Source: Actinoplanes auranticolor (GTDB lineage: Bacteria > Actinomycetota > Actinomycetes > Mycobacteriales > Micromonosporaceae). Taken from it: DNA of 64,000 nt. Location of the stretch: contig NZ_BOQL01000048.1 in assembly GCF_018332655.1 (NCBI RefSeq), positions 24,357-88,356 on the forward strand, in the 5' to 3' direction. The notes under the pieces are model-generated. The model worked only from the letters and a program-made list of their open reading frames with translations. It was not told the DNA's origin and ran no database searches. Below, in pieces: positions 23,720 through 31,845 of this stretch. How positions within the stretch are numbered: the first letter of the stretch is position 1; each line of letters starts with the position of its first letter. A program made the position numbers and the translations under genes.

Positions 23720-26700
23720 ATGACCTTCAATGGGTTCATCTCGTACAGCCACGCTGCCGACGGGCGCCTCGCGCCGGCCGTGCAGCGTGGTCTGCACCGG
23801 CTCGCCAAGCCGTGGCACCGCCGGCGAGCCCTGTGGATCTTCCGGGACCAGACCGGCCTGTCGGTGACCCCCGCCCTGTGGTCGTCCATCCAGACCGCGC
23901 TGGACGGTTCGGAATACTTCGTGCTGCTCGCCTCCCCGGAGGCCGCGGAGTCGCCGTGGGTGAACCGGGAGATCGAGCACTGGATCGCCACCAAGACGGC
24001 GGACCGGATCCTGCCGGTGGTGACCGACGGGGATTGGGACTGGGACCGGGAGCGGCACGACTTCACCGCGGACTCGACGGCGGTGCCCGCGGCGCTGCGC
24101 GGGGTGTTCACCGAGGAGCCGTTGTTCCTCGATCTGCGCTGGGCGCGCGGCAGCGAGCATCTCAGCCTCCAGCATTCCCGCTTCCGCGACGCGATCGCGC
24201 AGCTGGCGGCCCCGATGCACGGGGTCAGTAAGGACGAGCTGGAGGGCGAGGACGTCCGGCAGCACCGCCGGGCCCGCCGGCTGCGGTCGGGGGCGGTGGC
24301 CACGCTGGTCCTGCTGACGTTGCTGGCCTCGGTGACCGGGATGTCGGCGGTGCGCAACGCGGAGCGGGCGAGGGCCGCGGCGGCCGAGGCGCTGCGTCAG
24401 CAGCAGGTGGCGGAAGTGCAGCGCGGCAGCGCCGAGCGGTCCGCGCAGGAGGCGCTCCGGCAGCAGGAGCTGGCGAAAGAGCAGCAGACTCTGGCGCAGC
24501 AACAGCGGACCCGGGCCACGGAGGCGGCGGCTGCGGCGGACGAGGCCGAGCGGTTGGCCCAGGAGCAGCAGAAGCTGGCGGACCAGGCCGCGGTGGAGGC
24601 GCGCCGGCAGCAGCGGCTCGCCGACCGGGCCGCGACCCGGACGCGGGAGCAGCAGCGTCTGGCCGCGGAGGCGTCGGAGCGCGCGCAGCGGCTGGCGAAG
24701 GAGGCGCAGCGGCTGGCGAGGATCGCGGAGGAGCAGCGGCGGCTCGCCCGGGTGGCGGCTGCCGAGGCGGCCCGGCAGCAGGCCAAGGCCGACGAGCAGC
24801 AGCGGATCGCGGTCAGCCGGCGGTTGATGGCCCGGGCCAAGACGTCGGTCGTCGAGGACCCGAAGACCGCGCTGATGCTCGGGGCGGCCGCCCACGTGCT
24901 GCGGCCCGACGCCGAGAGCCACAAGGAGCTCGCCGGCGTGGTCACCTCGACGAACTATGCCGGCACGCTCAGGAACGTGACCTCTACCGCGTACGCCCGC
25001 GACGGCGTCCTGGCCGCCCTCGGCACCGACGGGCGCGTGACGCTGTGGAACGTGGCCGACCGGCGCAACCCGGTCCGGCTCGCCGCCCTGCGCGACCCGG
25101 CCGCGACCGCCGGATCCGTGCTGTTCAGTCCGGACGGCAAGACCCTGGCCGTGGTGGGCGCGCAGGACAAGGCGGTCCTGTGGGACGTGGCCGTGCGGAC
25201 CCGACCGGTCCGGCTCGTCACGCTGCCGAACGACGGCACCGTCCGCTCGATGGCGTACAGCGCGGACGGCCGGACCTTCGTCACGGGCGACCGGTCGGGG
25301 ATCACCACGCTGTGGAACACCGGCGACCGCACCGCACCCATCCTGATCACCGAGCTGGACGGCTTCGTGCCGTACCCGGTGGAGGATCTCGCGTTCAGCC
25401 CGGACGGACGCACCCTGATCGTGGACAAGGGACGGTTCGTCCCGGTCTACGACATGACCGACCCGCTGGATCCGGTCTCGTTGCGCGGCGTCGTCGGCTT
25501 CGGCGGGTCCCCGATGGTGTTCACCCGGGACTCGTCGAAGCTGATCGTCGGCGACTACGACGGCACGGTGGCGTTCTACGACATCGAGGCGCGCCGGGTC
25601 GAGAAACAGGCCGAGAAGCAGGTCCGGGTCATGGACGACGACAGTCCGCAGCCGCCGCCCATGCCGCCCGACGAGCCGGACTGGGGCGCCTACGACCGGG
25701 TGACCAGCCTCGGCGGGAACATCACCGCGCTGGCGCTGAGCTCGAACGGGAAGATGATGGCCGCCGGTGACGTCGACGGCACGGTGACCGTGTGGGACGG
25801 CCGCACGGTGGTCTCCAGCATGCGGACCAACGCCGCGATCAGCGCGGTGGGTTTCGCCCCCGGCGCCGGGACGCTGGTCGCCACCGACACGTCGGGGACC
25901 GCGACCATGTGGAACGTCGCGCCCCGGGGCGCCCCGGACCGGCTCGCCGCGCTGACCCTGCCGGGCGGGCCGCACCGGACCACCGTCTTCCGGCCGGACG
26001 GGGGCAGCCTGCTCGCCGCCGGCTCCGACGGCACGGCGAAGTCCTGGAAGGTGGCCAACCCCTCCCGCCCCATCCCGGGCGCCCCGGTGACCGTCCACAG
26101 CGGACCGGTCCGGTCGGTCGCGTTCAGCCCGGACCGCCGGACGGTGGCCGCGGTCGGTGCCGAGGACGGGCGGTTGACGGTCGCGGAGGTGGCTCGTCCG
26201 GCCCGGCCGACGGCGCTGGCCGTGCTGCCGGAGGAGGTGCGGGGGACGAACGTGATGGCGTTCAGTCCGGACGGGCGTACCCTCGCCGTCGTCGCCGATC
26301 CCACCAGGCTGATGCTGTGGGACCTGACCGGCCGGCGCCCCGCTCTGCGGGCCACGGTGAGCGGTGGCAGCTTCGGGGCGGCCATCGCCTTCAGCCCGGA
26401 CGGGCGGACTCTGGCCGTCGGGGGCGAGAGCCGGACGCTGACGCTGTGGAACGTGGCGGGCCGTTCCGTACCGGTCCGGCTGGCCACCCTCACCGGTCAC
26501 AGCGACTCGGTGGAATCGCTGGCCTTCACCCCGGGCGGTCGCACCCTGGCGAGCGCCGGCTTCGACGCCACGACGATGCTGTGGGACGTCACCGACCGCG
26601 CCCGCCCGCACCGGCTCGCCGTCGTGGGCGGTCACGACCGACCGGTGAGAGCGGTGGCCTTCAGCCCGGACGGGCGCACGATGGCAACCGGTGGCCGGGA

Positions 26701-27004
26701 CGAGACGGTGGTCCTGTGGGACACCGCGAATCCGGCCACGCCGATCCGGGTCGCCTCGATCCCGTCCGGCCTCGGCGGCGAGGTGCGCGCCCTGGTGTTC
26801 CGGCGCGACGGGCGCACCCTGGCGGTCACCGGGGAGTCCTCCCGCACCAGCGCCACCGTCACCCTGTGGAGCTACGCGAAGCTGAACAGCCTGCGGACCG
26901 ACCCGGCCGGCTACGCCTGCGCGATCACCGGCCGCGGCCTCACCGCGAGCGAATGGGCCCGGTACGTCCCCGAGCTGCCTTACCGGCGCACCTGCCGCGG
27001 CTGA
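23720..27004 (+). CDS. TIR domain - transmembrane - coiled coil - WD40 protein
   Basis: The 1094-residue protein starts with a TIR_2-type domain (F-I-S-Y-S-H-x-x-D, residues 6-14; W-I-F-R-D-Q-T-G-L; a conserved S-x-W-V-N-R-E-I-E-H-W segment supplying the candidate catalytic Glu). A transmembrane helix at about 189-210 follows, then a Gln/Ala/Glu/Arg-rich coiled coil (about 215-375). About 14 WD40 repeats (about 415-1050, most with F-S-P-D-G-R-T-L-A and L-W-D-V) suggest two seven-bladed propellers. The TIR end would be cytosolic and the propellers extracytoplasmic, if there is a single span. TIR domains cleave NAD or signal through it. ATG 23720 is preceded by GGGGGAC. Possible immunity or signalling role by inference. 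Confidence 0.85.
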   Translation: MTFNGFISYSHAADGRLAPAVQRGLHRLAKPWHRRRALWIFRDQTGLSVTPALWSSIQTALDGSEYFVLLASPEAAESPWVNREIEHWIATKTADRILPVVTDGDWDWDRERHDFTADSTAVPAALRGVFTEEPLFLDLRWARGSEHLSLQHSRFRDAIAQLAAPMHGVSKDELEGEDVRQHRRARRLRSGAVATLVLLTLLASVTGMSAVRNAERARAAAAEALRQQQVAEVQRGSAERSAQEALRQQELAKEQQTLAQQQRTRATEAAAAADEAERLAQEQQKLADQAAVEARRQQRLADRAATRTREQQRLAAEASERAQRLAKEAQRLARIAEEQRRLARVAAAEAARQQAKADEQQRIAVSRRLMARAKTSVVEDPKTALMLGAAAHVLRPDAESHKELAGVVTSTNYAGTLRNVTSTAYARDGVLAALGTDGRVTLWNVADRRNPVRLAALRDPAATAGSVLFSPDGKTLAVVGAQDKAVLWDVAVRTRPVRLVTLPNDGTVRSMAYSADGRTFVTGDRSGITTLWNTGDRTAPILITELDGFVPYPVEDLAFSPDGRTLIVDKGRFVPVYDMTDPLDPVSLRGVVGFGGSPMVFTRDSSKLIVGDYDGTVAFYDIEARRVEKQAEKQVRVMDDDSPQPPPMPPDEPDWGAYDRVTSLGGNITALALSSNGKMMAAGDVDGTVTVWDGRTVVSSMRTNAAISAVGFAPGAGTLVATDTSGTATMWNVAPRGAPDRLAALTLPGGPHRTTVFRPDGGSLLAAGSDGTAKSWKVANPSRPIPGAPVTVHSGPVRSVAFSPDRRTVAAVGAEDGRLTVAEVARPARPTALAVLPEEVRGTNVMAFSPDGRTLAVVADPTRLMLWDLTGRRPALRATVSGGSFGAAIAFSPDGRTLAVGGESRTLTLWNVAGRSVPVRLATLTGHSDSVESLAFTPGGRTLASAGFDATTMLWDVTDRARPHRLAVVGGHDRPVRAVAFSPDGRTMATGGRDETVVLWDTANPATPIRVASIPSGLGGEVRALVFRRDGRTLAVTGESSRTSATVTLWSYAKLNSLRTDPAGYACAITGRGLTASEWARYVPELPYRRTCRG

Positions 27005-27032
27005 CCCGGCTCCGGCCGGATCACGGCCTCGG

Positions 27033-28223
27033 TCAGGAAGGCCGGTCGAGGCCGGCGCGCCGGGTCCGGAGGAAGGCCCGCTCGGTCTCGTTGCCGGCCA
27101 GCGCGATCGCCTCGTCGTAGGCGGCCGCGGCCTCCCGCGCCCGCCCGAGCCGGACCAGCAGATCAGCACGGGTGGCGGGCAGCAGGTGGTAGCCCGGTAG
27201 CTCCAGGTGCTCCAGCGCGGCCAGCGCCAGCGCCGGCCCGTGCACCTCGGCGACCGCGACTGCCCGGTTCAGCGCGACCACGGGGGTCGGTGCCAGTGCC
27301 TGGAGCTGGTCGTAGAGGGCCAGGACCTGCTGCCAGTCGGTGGCCGGGCCGTCGGTGTGCACGGCGTTGATCGCCGCCTGGATCTGGTACGGGCCCGGCC
27401 GGTTGCGCCGCAGGCACCGGCGGACCAGGTCGTGGCCTTCGGCGATGAGCGCGTGGTTCCACAGTGACCGGTCCTGGTCCGGCAGCAGCACCAGCTCGCC
27501 GGCCGGGCTCAGGCGGGCGGGCCGGCGCGCCTCGGTCAGCAGCAGCAGGGCGAGCAGGCCGAGCACCTCCGGCTCGTCGGGCATCAACGTGGCGAGCTCC
27601 CGGGCCAGCCGGATCGCCTCCGCGCACAGGTCCGTCCTGATCAGCGAACCGCTCGTGGCCGCGTACCCCTCGTTGAACATCAGGTAGAGCACGGTCAGGA
27701 CCGGCGGCAGCCGGTCCGGAAGCTCCTGCTCGGCCGGCACCCGGTAGGGGATGCCGGTGTCGCGGATCTTCTTCTTGGCGCGCACGATCCGCTGGGCGAT
27801 GGTCGCCTCCGGCATCAGGTACGCCCGGGCGATCTCCGGCACCTCCAGGCCACCGAGCAGGCGCAAGGTGAGAGCGGTCCGCGCGTCCGGGGCGAGCGCC
27901 GGGTGGCAGCAGGTGAAGATGAGCCGAAGCTGGTCGTCGCGCACCGGTCCCACCTCCTCGGGTTCGTCGTGCTGGTGCAGCAGCAGCGCCTGGGCGTGCC
28001 GGGCCTCGCGGGTGGACTCCCGGCGGAGCCGGTCGATGGCCCGGTTGCGGGCGGTGGTCACGATCCAGGCGCCGGGGTTCGGTGGCAGGGTGTCCCACTT
28101 CTCCAGGGCCACCGCGAACGCGTCCTGGACGGCCTCCTCGGCGAGGCTGATGTCGCCGAGGAGGCGCACGAGCGTCGCCACGCAGCGGCCGTACTCCGCT
28201 CGGTAGACGCCGTCCAGGTCCAT
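27033..28223 (-). CDS. ECF42-type RNA polymerase sigma factor with C-terminal DUF6596 domain
   Basis: The 396-residue protein has the ECF sigma-2/sigma-4 core: Y-R-A-E-Y-G-R-C-V-A-T-L-V-R, EEAVQDAFAVALEKW, and EIARAYLMPEATIAQRIVRAKKKI. The long C-terminal extension holds D-R-L-P-P-V-L-x-V-L-Y-L-x-F-N-E-G-Y, N-R-A-V-A-V-A-E and a TPR-like end, as in ECF42 sigma factors. The extension is required for ECF42 activity. ATG 28221-28223 matches the family start. Its usual partner, a DGPF/YCII protein, lies 17 bp upstream in the same transcript. Confidence 0.92.
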   Translation of the reverse strand: MDLDGVYRAEYGRCVATLVRLLGDISLAEEAVQDAFAVALEKWDTLPPNPGAWIVTTARNRAIDRLRRESTREARHAQALLLHQHDEPEEVGPVRDDQLRLIFTCCHPALAPDARTALTLRLLGGLEVPEIARAYLMPEATIAQRIVRAKKKIRDTGIPYRVPAEQELPDRLPPVLTVLYLMFNEGYAATSGSLIRTDLCAEAIRLARELATLMPDEPEVLGLLALLLLTEARRPARLSPAGELVLLPDQDRSLWNHALIAEGHDLVRRCLRRNRPGPYQIQAAINAVHTDGPATDWQQVLALYDQLQALAPTPVVALNRAVAVAEVHGPALALAALEHLELPGYHLLPATRADLLVRLGRAREAAAAYDEAIALAGNETERAFLRTRRAGLDRPS

Positions 28224-28240
28224 GGTGCCGGGCCGCCCGT

Positions 28241-28597
28241 TCAGCTTTCCGGCTCGTCTTCGAAGGGCCGCACCTCGACCGGTCCCATGCAGGCCTCGGA
28301 GCACTTGGCCGCCCAGCTGAGCGCCTCGTCGAGATCCTTGCACCGCAGCACCCAGAACCCGCCGAGCTGCTCCTTCGTCTCGGCGAACGGGCCGTCGGTC
28401 ATGGTGGTCCGGCCGCCCTCGGCCCGGACCACGGTGGCGCTGTCCGCCGGCAGGAGGCCCCCGCCGAAGACCCAGGCTCCGGTGGCCTGCAGCTCCTGGT
28501 TGACCTTGTCGACCTGGTCGTAGGCCCTCTGCATGTCCTGCGGCGACGGGGCCGGCGTGCCCTCGACCATGTGCACGGCGAGCATGTACTGCTTCAT
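28241..28597 (-). CDS. YCII/DGPF-domain protein, partner of ECF42
   Basis: The 118-residue protein starts MKQYMLAVH and carries the diagnostic T-D-G-P-F-A-E-T-K-E-Q-L-G-G-F segment. Such proteins are the commonest targets and neighbours of ECF42 sigma factors, with an unproven function often linked to stress resistance. GGAGGAAG lies 6 nt before the ATG. It forms an operon with the sigma gene and probably with the DUF6069 gene upstream. Confidence 0.92.
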   Translation of the reverse strand: MKQYMLAVHMVEGTPAPSPQDMQRAYDQVDKVNQELQATGAWVFGGGLLPADSATVVRAEGGRTTMTDGPFAETKEQLGGFWVLRCKDLDEALSWAAKCSEACMGPVEVRPFEDEPES

Positions 28598-28660
28598 GAT
28601 TCTTCCTCCGGTGGATAGACAGGTGAAATGGTGACAGAGCCGCGGGGTGATGTCGCCGGA

Positions 28661-29083
28661 TCAGGCGGACAGGCGCCGGGCGACAGCGGGGATCACGATC
28701 GCGGCGGCGACCAGGTGGGTCAGCATCAGCAGCGCCTTGGTGGCCGGCGCGGCGTCCACGATCACGTCCGGGACCAGCGACAGCGCGGTCAGGATCACGG
28801 TGGTCCGGACGAAGGCCCGCCGCGGGTGCCGGGCCGTGCGGGACAGCACCGCGGCCAGGACGAGGCCGACGACCGAGAAGACGGCCGTCAGTACGCCGAA
28901 TCCGGAAACCGGGATCGGTGCGCCGCTCACGTCGAGGCTGATGCCCGCGGCCTCACCGGCGGCGGCGACGATCATGGTGGCGGCACCGGCAGCCGCGGTG
29001 GCGGCGAGTCCGACCCCGATCGAGGCGACGACGCTCGAACCGGCGGTGCGGGTGGTCGTCGGGGTGGTGGCGATGGTGGTCAT
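28661..29083 (-). CDS. DUF6069-type small integral membrane protein
   Basis: The 140-residue protein has four hydrophobic helices (about 18-44, 58-80, 91-108, 114-136). Its spacing and motifs (I-x-x-S-G-F near helix 2; L-V-P-D near helix 3) are those of actinobacterial DUF6069 proteins. Function unknown. GGAGGG precedes the ATG. It lies 63 bp upstream of the YCII-ECF42 pair on the same strand, so it may be first in that operon. Confidence 0.75.
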   Translation of the reverse strand: MTTIATTPTTTRTAGSSVVASIGVGLAATAAAGAATMIVAAAGEAAGISLDVSGAPIPVSGFGVLTAVFSVVGLVLAAVLSRTARHPRRAFVRTTVILTALSLVPDVIVDAAPATKALLMLTHLVAAAIVIPAVARRLSA

Positions 29084-29208
29084 GGTGCCCTCCGGCGGTC
29101 CGCGGGCCGGCTCCGTGCCGGCCTCTCACCAGGGCTACGAAAGGGCCCCGCCCCGATCGACGACTCCGCCGGAGATTCTCGGAACTTTTTTCCGGCAGTG
29201 CCGGCCGA

Positions 29209-29862
29209 TCATCGCGACGCCGCGAATTTAGCGAGGCGTTCCCGATCCTGGACGACGACTCCGTGCCTGGTCACGGCCACGACGCCGGCCTCGGTGAGCC
29301 GGCCGAGCGCCCGGTTGACGGTCACCCGGCTCAGGCCGAGCACCCGGGCCAGCTCTTCCTGGGATCCCCGCCAGACGATCCGGCCGGCCGGCTCCTGCGC
29401 GTGCAGCCAGGCGGCGACCTGAGCCACCGCCGGCAGCGTCACGGCTCCGGCCAGGCGACGCCGACCGGTCATGACGTCCCCCGCGAGCTGCCCGAGGACG
29501 TGGGTGCGTACCGACGCCTGCTCGTCGAGGAGCTGCAGGAAACCCGACCGCGACAGCAGCCGCGCGGAGACCGCGGTGACAGCGACCAGGCCGGTCGTCG
29601 GCGTACCGGTGTCCAGGGTGGCGGGTTTGTCGGCGATCGCGGGCCCGGTCCACCGGTGGGTCCACACCTGCCGGCCCGAGGCCGCGACGTGCACGGCCGC
29701 CACCGTGCCGGACAGCAGCAACAGCACGGTGCTGACCGGCTCGCCGGCCGGGCGGATCAGCGCGCCGGCGTCGAAGGCCGCGGGGCTGCTCCGGCGGGTG
29801 AGCGTTCGCAGCTCGTCCGGCCCGAGCCGGCCGAACGCCGGGATGGATCCCAACGAGGTCAT
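29209..29862 (-). CDS. Crp/Fnr-family transcriptional regulator
   Basis: The 217-residue protein has an N-terminal cNMP-binding-like beta barrel (about 20-110) and a C-terminal winged helix with S-Q-E-E-L-A-R-V-L-G-L-S-R-V-T-V-N-R-A-L-G-R-L. The phosphate-binding cassette typical of cAMP binders is not evident, so the ligand is unclear. A perfect palindrome lies directly at its start codon, strongly suggesting autoregulation. It is divergent from a YCII-like gene. Confidence 0.88.
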   Translation of the reverse strand: MTSLGSIPAFGRLGPDELRTLTRRSSPAAFDAGALIRPAGEPVSTVLLLLSGTVAAVHVAASGRQVWTHRWTGPAIADKPATLDTGTPTTGLVAVTAVSARLLSRSGFLQLLDEQASVRTHVLGQLAGDVMTGRRRLAGAVTLPAVAQVAAWLHAQEPAGRIVWRGSQEELARVLGLSRVTVNRALGRLTEAGVVAVTRHGVVVQDRERLAKFAASR

Positions 29863-29877
29863 GTATCAAGTGATACA
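29862..29877. promoter_or_regulatory. perfect Crp-type operator TGTATCA-AG-TGATACA
   Basis: A 16-bp perfect palindrome begins at the base complementary to the A of the Crp-type regulator's ATG and extends upstream, ending 34 bp before the divergent YCII-like gene. The TGATACA half also resembles a -10. Binding here would block transcription of the regulator and could act on the divergent gene. Confidence 0.7.
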
Positions 29878-29899
29878 GCGCTGCCCCGCCGCCCCGGCC

Positions 29900-29905
29900 T
29901 ACCGT
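29900..29905 (+). promoter_or_regulatory. -10 element TACCGT, leaderless type
   Basis: TACCGT ends 6 nt before the ATG at 29912, and no Shine-Dalgarno is present. It lies 22 bp from the Crp-type palindrome. Confidence 0.45.
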
Positions 29906-29911
29906 GCCGGC

Positions 29912-30184
29912 ATGTGGATCCTCGAGCTGGCTTTCACCGCCGCACCCGAACGCCTGGCCGCACGAGCGCAGCATCGCCGCCGGCTCGCCGCCCTGCACGC
30001 CGACGGAGTGGTCCGGATGGCGGGCCCGTTCGCCGACGACGAAGGGGCGCTGATCGTGGTGGAGGCAGCCGACCGGCGCACCGTGGACGAGCTCATCGCC
30101 GCCGACCCCTACTTCACCACTCCGGGCGTTGCGGTCACCCGGATCCGGCAGTGGCACCCGTTCCTCGGCGCACCATCTCGGTGA
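29912..30184 (+). CDS. YCII-related protein
   Basis: The 90-residue protein follows the YciI pattern: R-A-Q-H-R-R-R-L-A-A-L-H-A-D-G with the conserved His, M-A-G-P-F-A-D-D-E-G-A-L-I-V-V-E-A, D-E-L-I-A-A-D-P-Y and a late W-H-P-F. The family has a ferredoxin-like fold with a His/Asp pair of uncertain activity. The ATG has a -10 six nt upstream. It is divergent from the Crp-type regulator, whose operator lies between them. Its 3' end overlaps the convergent alkylation-repair gene by 50 bp. Confidence 0.85.
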   Translation: MWILELAFTAAPERLAARAQHRRRLAALHADGVVRMAGPFADDEGALIVVEAADRRTVDELIAADPYFTTPGVAVTRIRQWHPFLGAPSR

Positions 30185-30821
30185 TCCAGATCGGCGCGAA
30201 CGGCGACGTGCAGTTCGGCGGGGTCGGATAGTCCTTGAGCACCTGCAGCCGCTCGCCGATGTCGATCGCGCGGGCGCGGTGCCCGGCGTGTTCGATGCCG
30301 ATCTGGGCCAGGCAGTGGTTCATCGCCCATTGCAGGCGGTCCGGGGCGCCCTTCATCCCGGCCTCGATGACGTCGAGCAGCCCGGCGAGATCCAGACCCG
30401 CCGGCTTCTTCGCCACGCGTTCGGTGGTCAGCGCCCAGCCGGCGCTCGCGACCACCGGGTCGGGATCGGCGAGCCAGGCCCGGCGCAGTTCCTCGGCGTG
30501 CGGGTTCTTCTTGACCACGTAGTTGACGAGCCAGTCGTGCACCTTCGGGGTACGCGCCCGGCGCAGCATCACGTCCAGCTCGTCCCGCTCGAACGCCTTC
30601 GGCCGGCAGATCAGCAGCGCCAGCAGCCTGGCCGCGGTGTCACCGGTCTCCCACAGCTGCCGGGCGAGGTCCGGCTGGACCTTCAGCTGCTTGGCCAGCG
30701 CGCGCAACTTGGTGAGGTTCACCCCGTGATCGTCACCGTGTCTCTCGTTCACCTCACGTGCCCTCGGGTCCTCGAGCGCGGCCAGCTCGGCCATCACCTC
30801 GGCCACCGTCGTGTCAGCCAC
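30135..30821 (-). CDS. DNA alkylation repair protein, AlkD-like HEAT-repeat family
   Basis: The 228-residue all-helical protein carries markers of the DNA alkylation repair (AlkD/AlkC-type) family: G-V-N-L-T-K-L-R-A-L-A-K, the L-x-x-x-L-x-x-x-P-K repeat region, W-L-V-N-Y-V-V, D-P-V-V-A-S-A-G-W, and the end D-Y-P-T-P-P-N-C-T-S-P-F-A-P-I-W-I. AlkD-type proteins remove bulky or cationic alkylated bases using HEAT repeats to cradle DNA. The GTG at 30819-30821 is chosen because GGGAGG stands 5 nt upstream. Confidence 0.82.
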   Translation of the reverse strand: MADTTVAEVMAELAALEDPRAREVNERHGDDHGVNLTKLRALAKQLKVQPDLARQLWETGDTAARLLALLICRPKAFERDELDVMLRRARTPKVHDWLVNYVVKKNPHAEELRRAWLADPDPVVASAGWALTTERVAKKPAGLDLAGLLDVIEAGMKGAPDRLQWAMNHCLAQIGIEHAGHRARAIDIGERLQVLKDYPTPPNCTSPFAPIWITEMVRRGTGATAGSG

Positions 30822-30896
30822 CCGGGCCTCCCGTCCTTCGCGTGGGAGCCTCAGCCTACGAGCCGGGATCGGTGCGGCGCCCACCCGGCGCATGAT

Positions 30897-30918
30897 CTGA
30901 TCGGTCCGCGCTGATCGG
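30897..30918. promoter_or_regulatory. direct repeat CTGATCGG (x2, 14-bp period) in a divergent promoter region
   Basis: CTGATCGG occurs at 30897-30904 and 30911-30918 between the AlkD-like gene and the AraC-type regulator. AraC-family proteins often bind direct repeats, so this is a weak operator candidate. Confidence 0.3.
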
Positions 30919-30966
30919 GCGCTGCCGGGCTGCCCCGCGTCAGGATCGATCTCGAAGGGAGGCCCC

Positions 30967-31836
30967 GTGATCTCGGCTCTCAACCGGCTGGTCGACCTGG
31001 TCGAACAGCACCTCACCGAGGAGCTCGACCTCAGCGGGCTGGCCGGTGTGCTCGGCACGACGGAGTACCACCTCCGCCGGATGTTCTCGTCGCTGGCCGG
31101 CATGCCACTGTCGGAGTACGTGCGCCGGCGGCGCATGACCGTCGCGGCCGGCGACGTGGTGCGCGGCAACGACGATCTGCTGAGCATCGCCGTCCGGCAC
31201 GGATACGGCTCCACCGAGGCGTTCGGCCGGGCGTTCCGGGCGGTCCACGGCACCGGGCCCGGCGAGGTCCGGCGGCACGGCGGCCCCCTTCGCACACAAC
31301 CACAACTCAGGTTCCGCCTGACCGTCGAAGGGAGCATCCCCATGGACACCCGCATCCTCGACCGGCCCGCATTCCGGCTCGTCGGATACGCCGCCCGCGT
31401 CCCCCTGCTGCACCGGGGCGTCAACCCGCACATCCAGCAGCACATCACCGCGCTGCCGCAGCAGGAGCACGGCCGGCTCAAGGCCCTCGGCAACACCGAG
31501 CCCGAGGGCCTGCTGCAGGTCAGCGACGACGTCGACCCGGACGGCGCCGAGGGCAGCGAGCTGACCTATCTGCACGGCGTCGCTGTCTCCCCGGACACCG
31601 CGGTGCCCGAGGATCTCGACGCCATCGGCGTACCGGCCGGCAGGTGGGCGGTCTTCCGCACCACGGGTCCGCATCCGCAGGCTCTGCAGGAGGGCTGGGC
31701 CGCGACCGCCACCGAATGGTTCCCGTCCAACCCCTGGCAGCTCCGGCCGGGTCCCTCGATCGTCGCTGTGCTCGAACGCGCGGCCGACTTCAGCACCGCG
31801 ACCTGCGAACTGTGGCTGCCGGTCGAACCGGCGTGA
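30967..31836 (+). CDS. AraC-family regulator with GyrI-like effector domain
   Basis: The 289-residue protein has an N-terminal AraC/XylS double helix-turn-helix (about 1-105: L-D-L-S-G-L-A-G-V-L-G-T-T-E-Y-H-L-R-R-M-F, then I-A-V-R-H-G-Y-G-S-T-E-A-F-G-R-A-F-R). A C-terminal GyrI/BmrR-like ligand domain (about 125-289) begins at P-A-F-R-L-V-G-Y-A. Such proteins sense hydrophobic drugs or unknown small molecules. The GTG follows AAGGGAGG. A second in-frame ATG at about residue 125 could express the GyrI domain alone. Confidence 0.9.
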   Translation: MISALNRLVDLVEQHLTEELDLSGLAGVLGTTEYHLRRMFSSLAGMPLSEYVRRRRMTVAAGDVVRGNDDLLSIAVRHGYGSTEAFGRAFRAVHGTGPGEVRRHGGPLRTQPQLRFRLTVEGSIPMDTRILDRPAFRLVGYAARVPLLHRGVNPHIQQHITALPQQEHGRLKALGNTEPEGLLQVSDDVDPDGAEGSELTYLHGVAVSPDTAVPEDLDAIGVPAGRWAVFRTTGPHPQALQEGWAATATEWFPSNPWQLRPGPSIVAVLERAADFSTATCELWLPVEPA

Positions 31837-31845
31837 CCCGGGTGC

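Noticed and set aside
23114..27004. Calling the SLOG/TIR pair a complete Thoeris system
   Set aside because: Thoeris needs an effector such as SIR2-SLOG. The SLOG protein here has no effector domain, so only a loose functional analogy can be proposed.
23114..27169. A minus-strand open frame of about 1350 codons antisense to the TIR-WD40 gene
   Set aside because: Only its last 158 codons (the SLOG protein) resemble a protein. The rest is low-complexity Arg/Gly/Pro-rich sequence mirroring the plus-strand gene, as expected for a frame kept open by extreme GC3.
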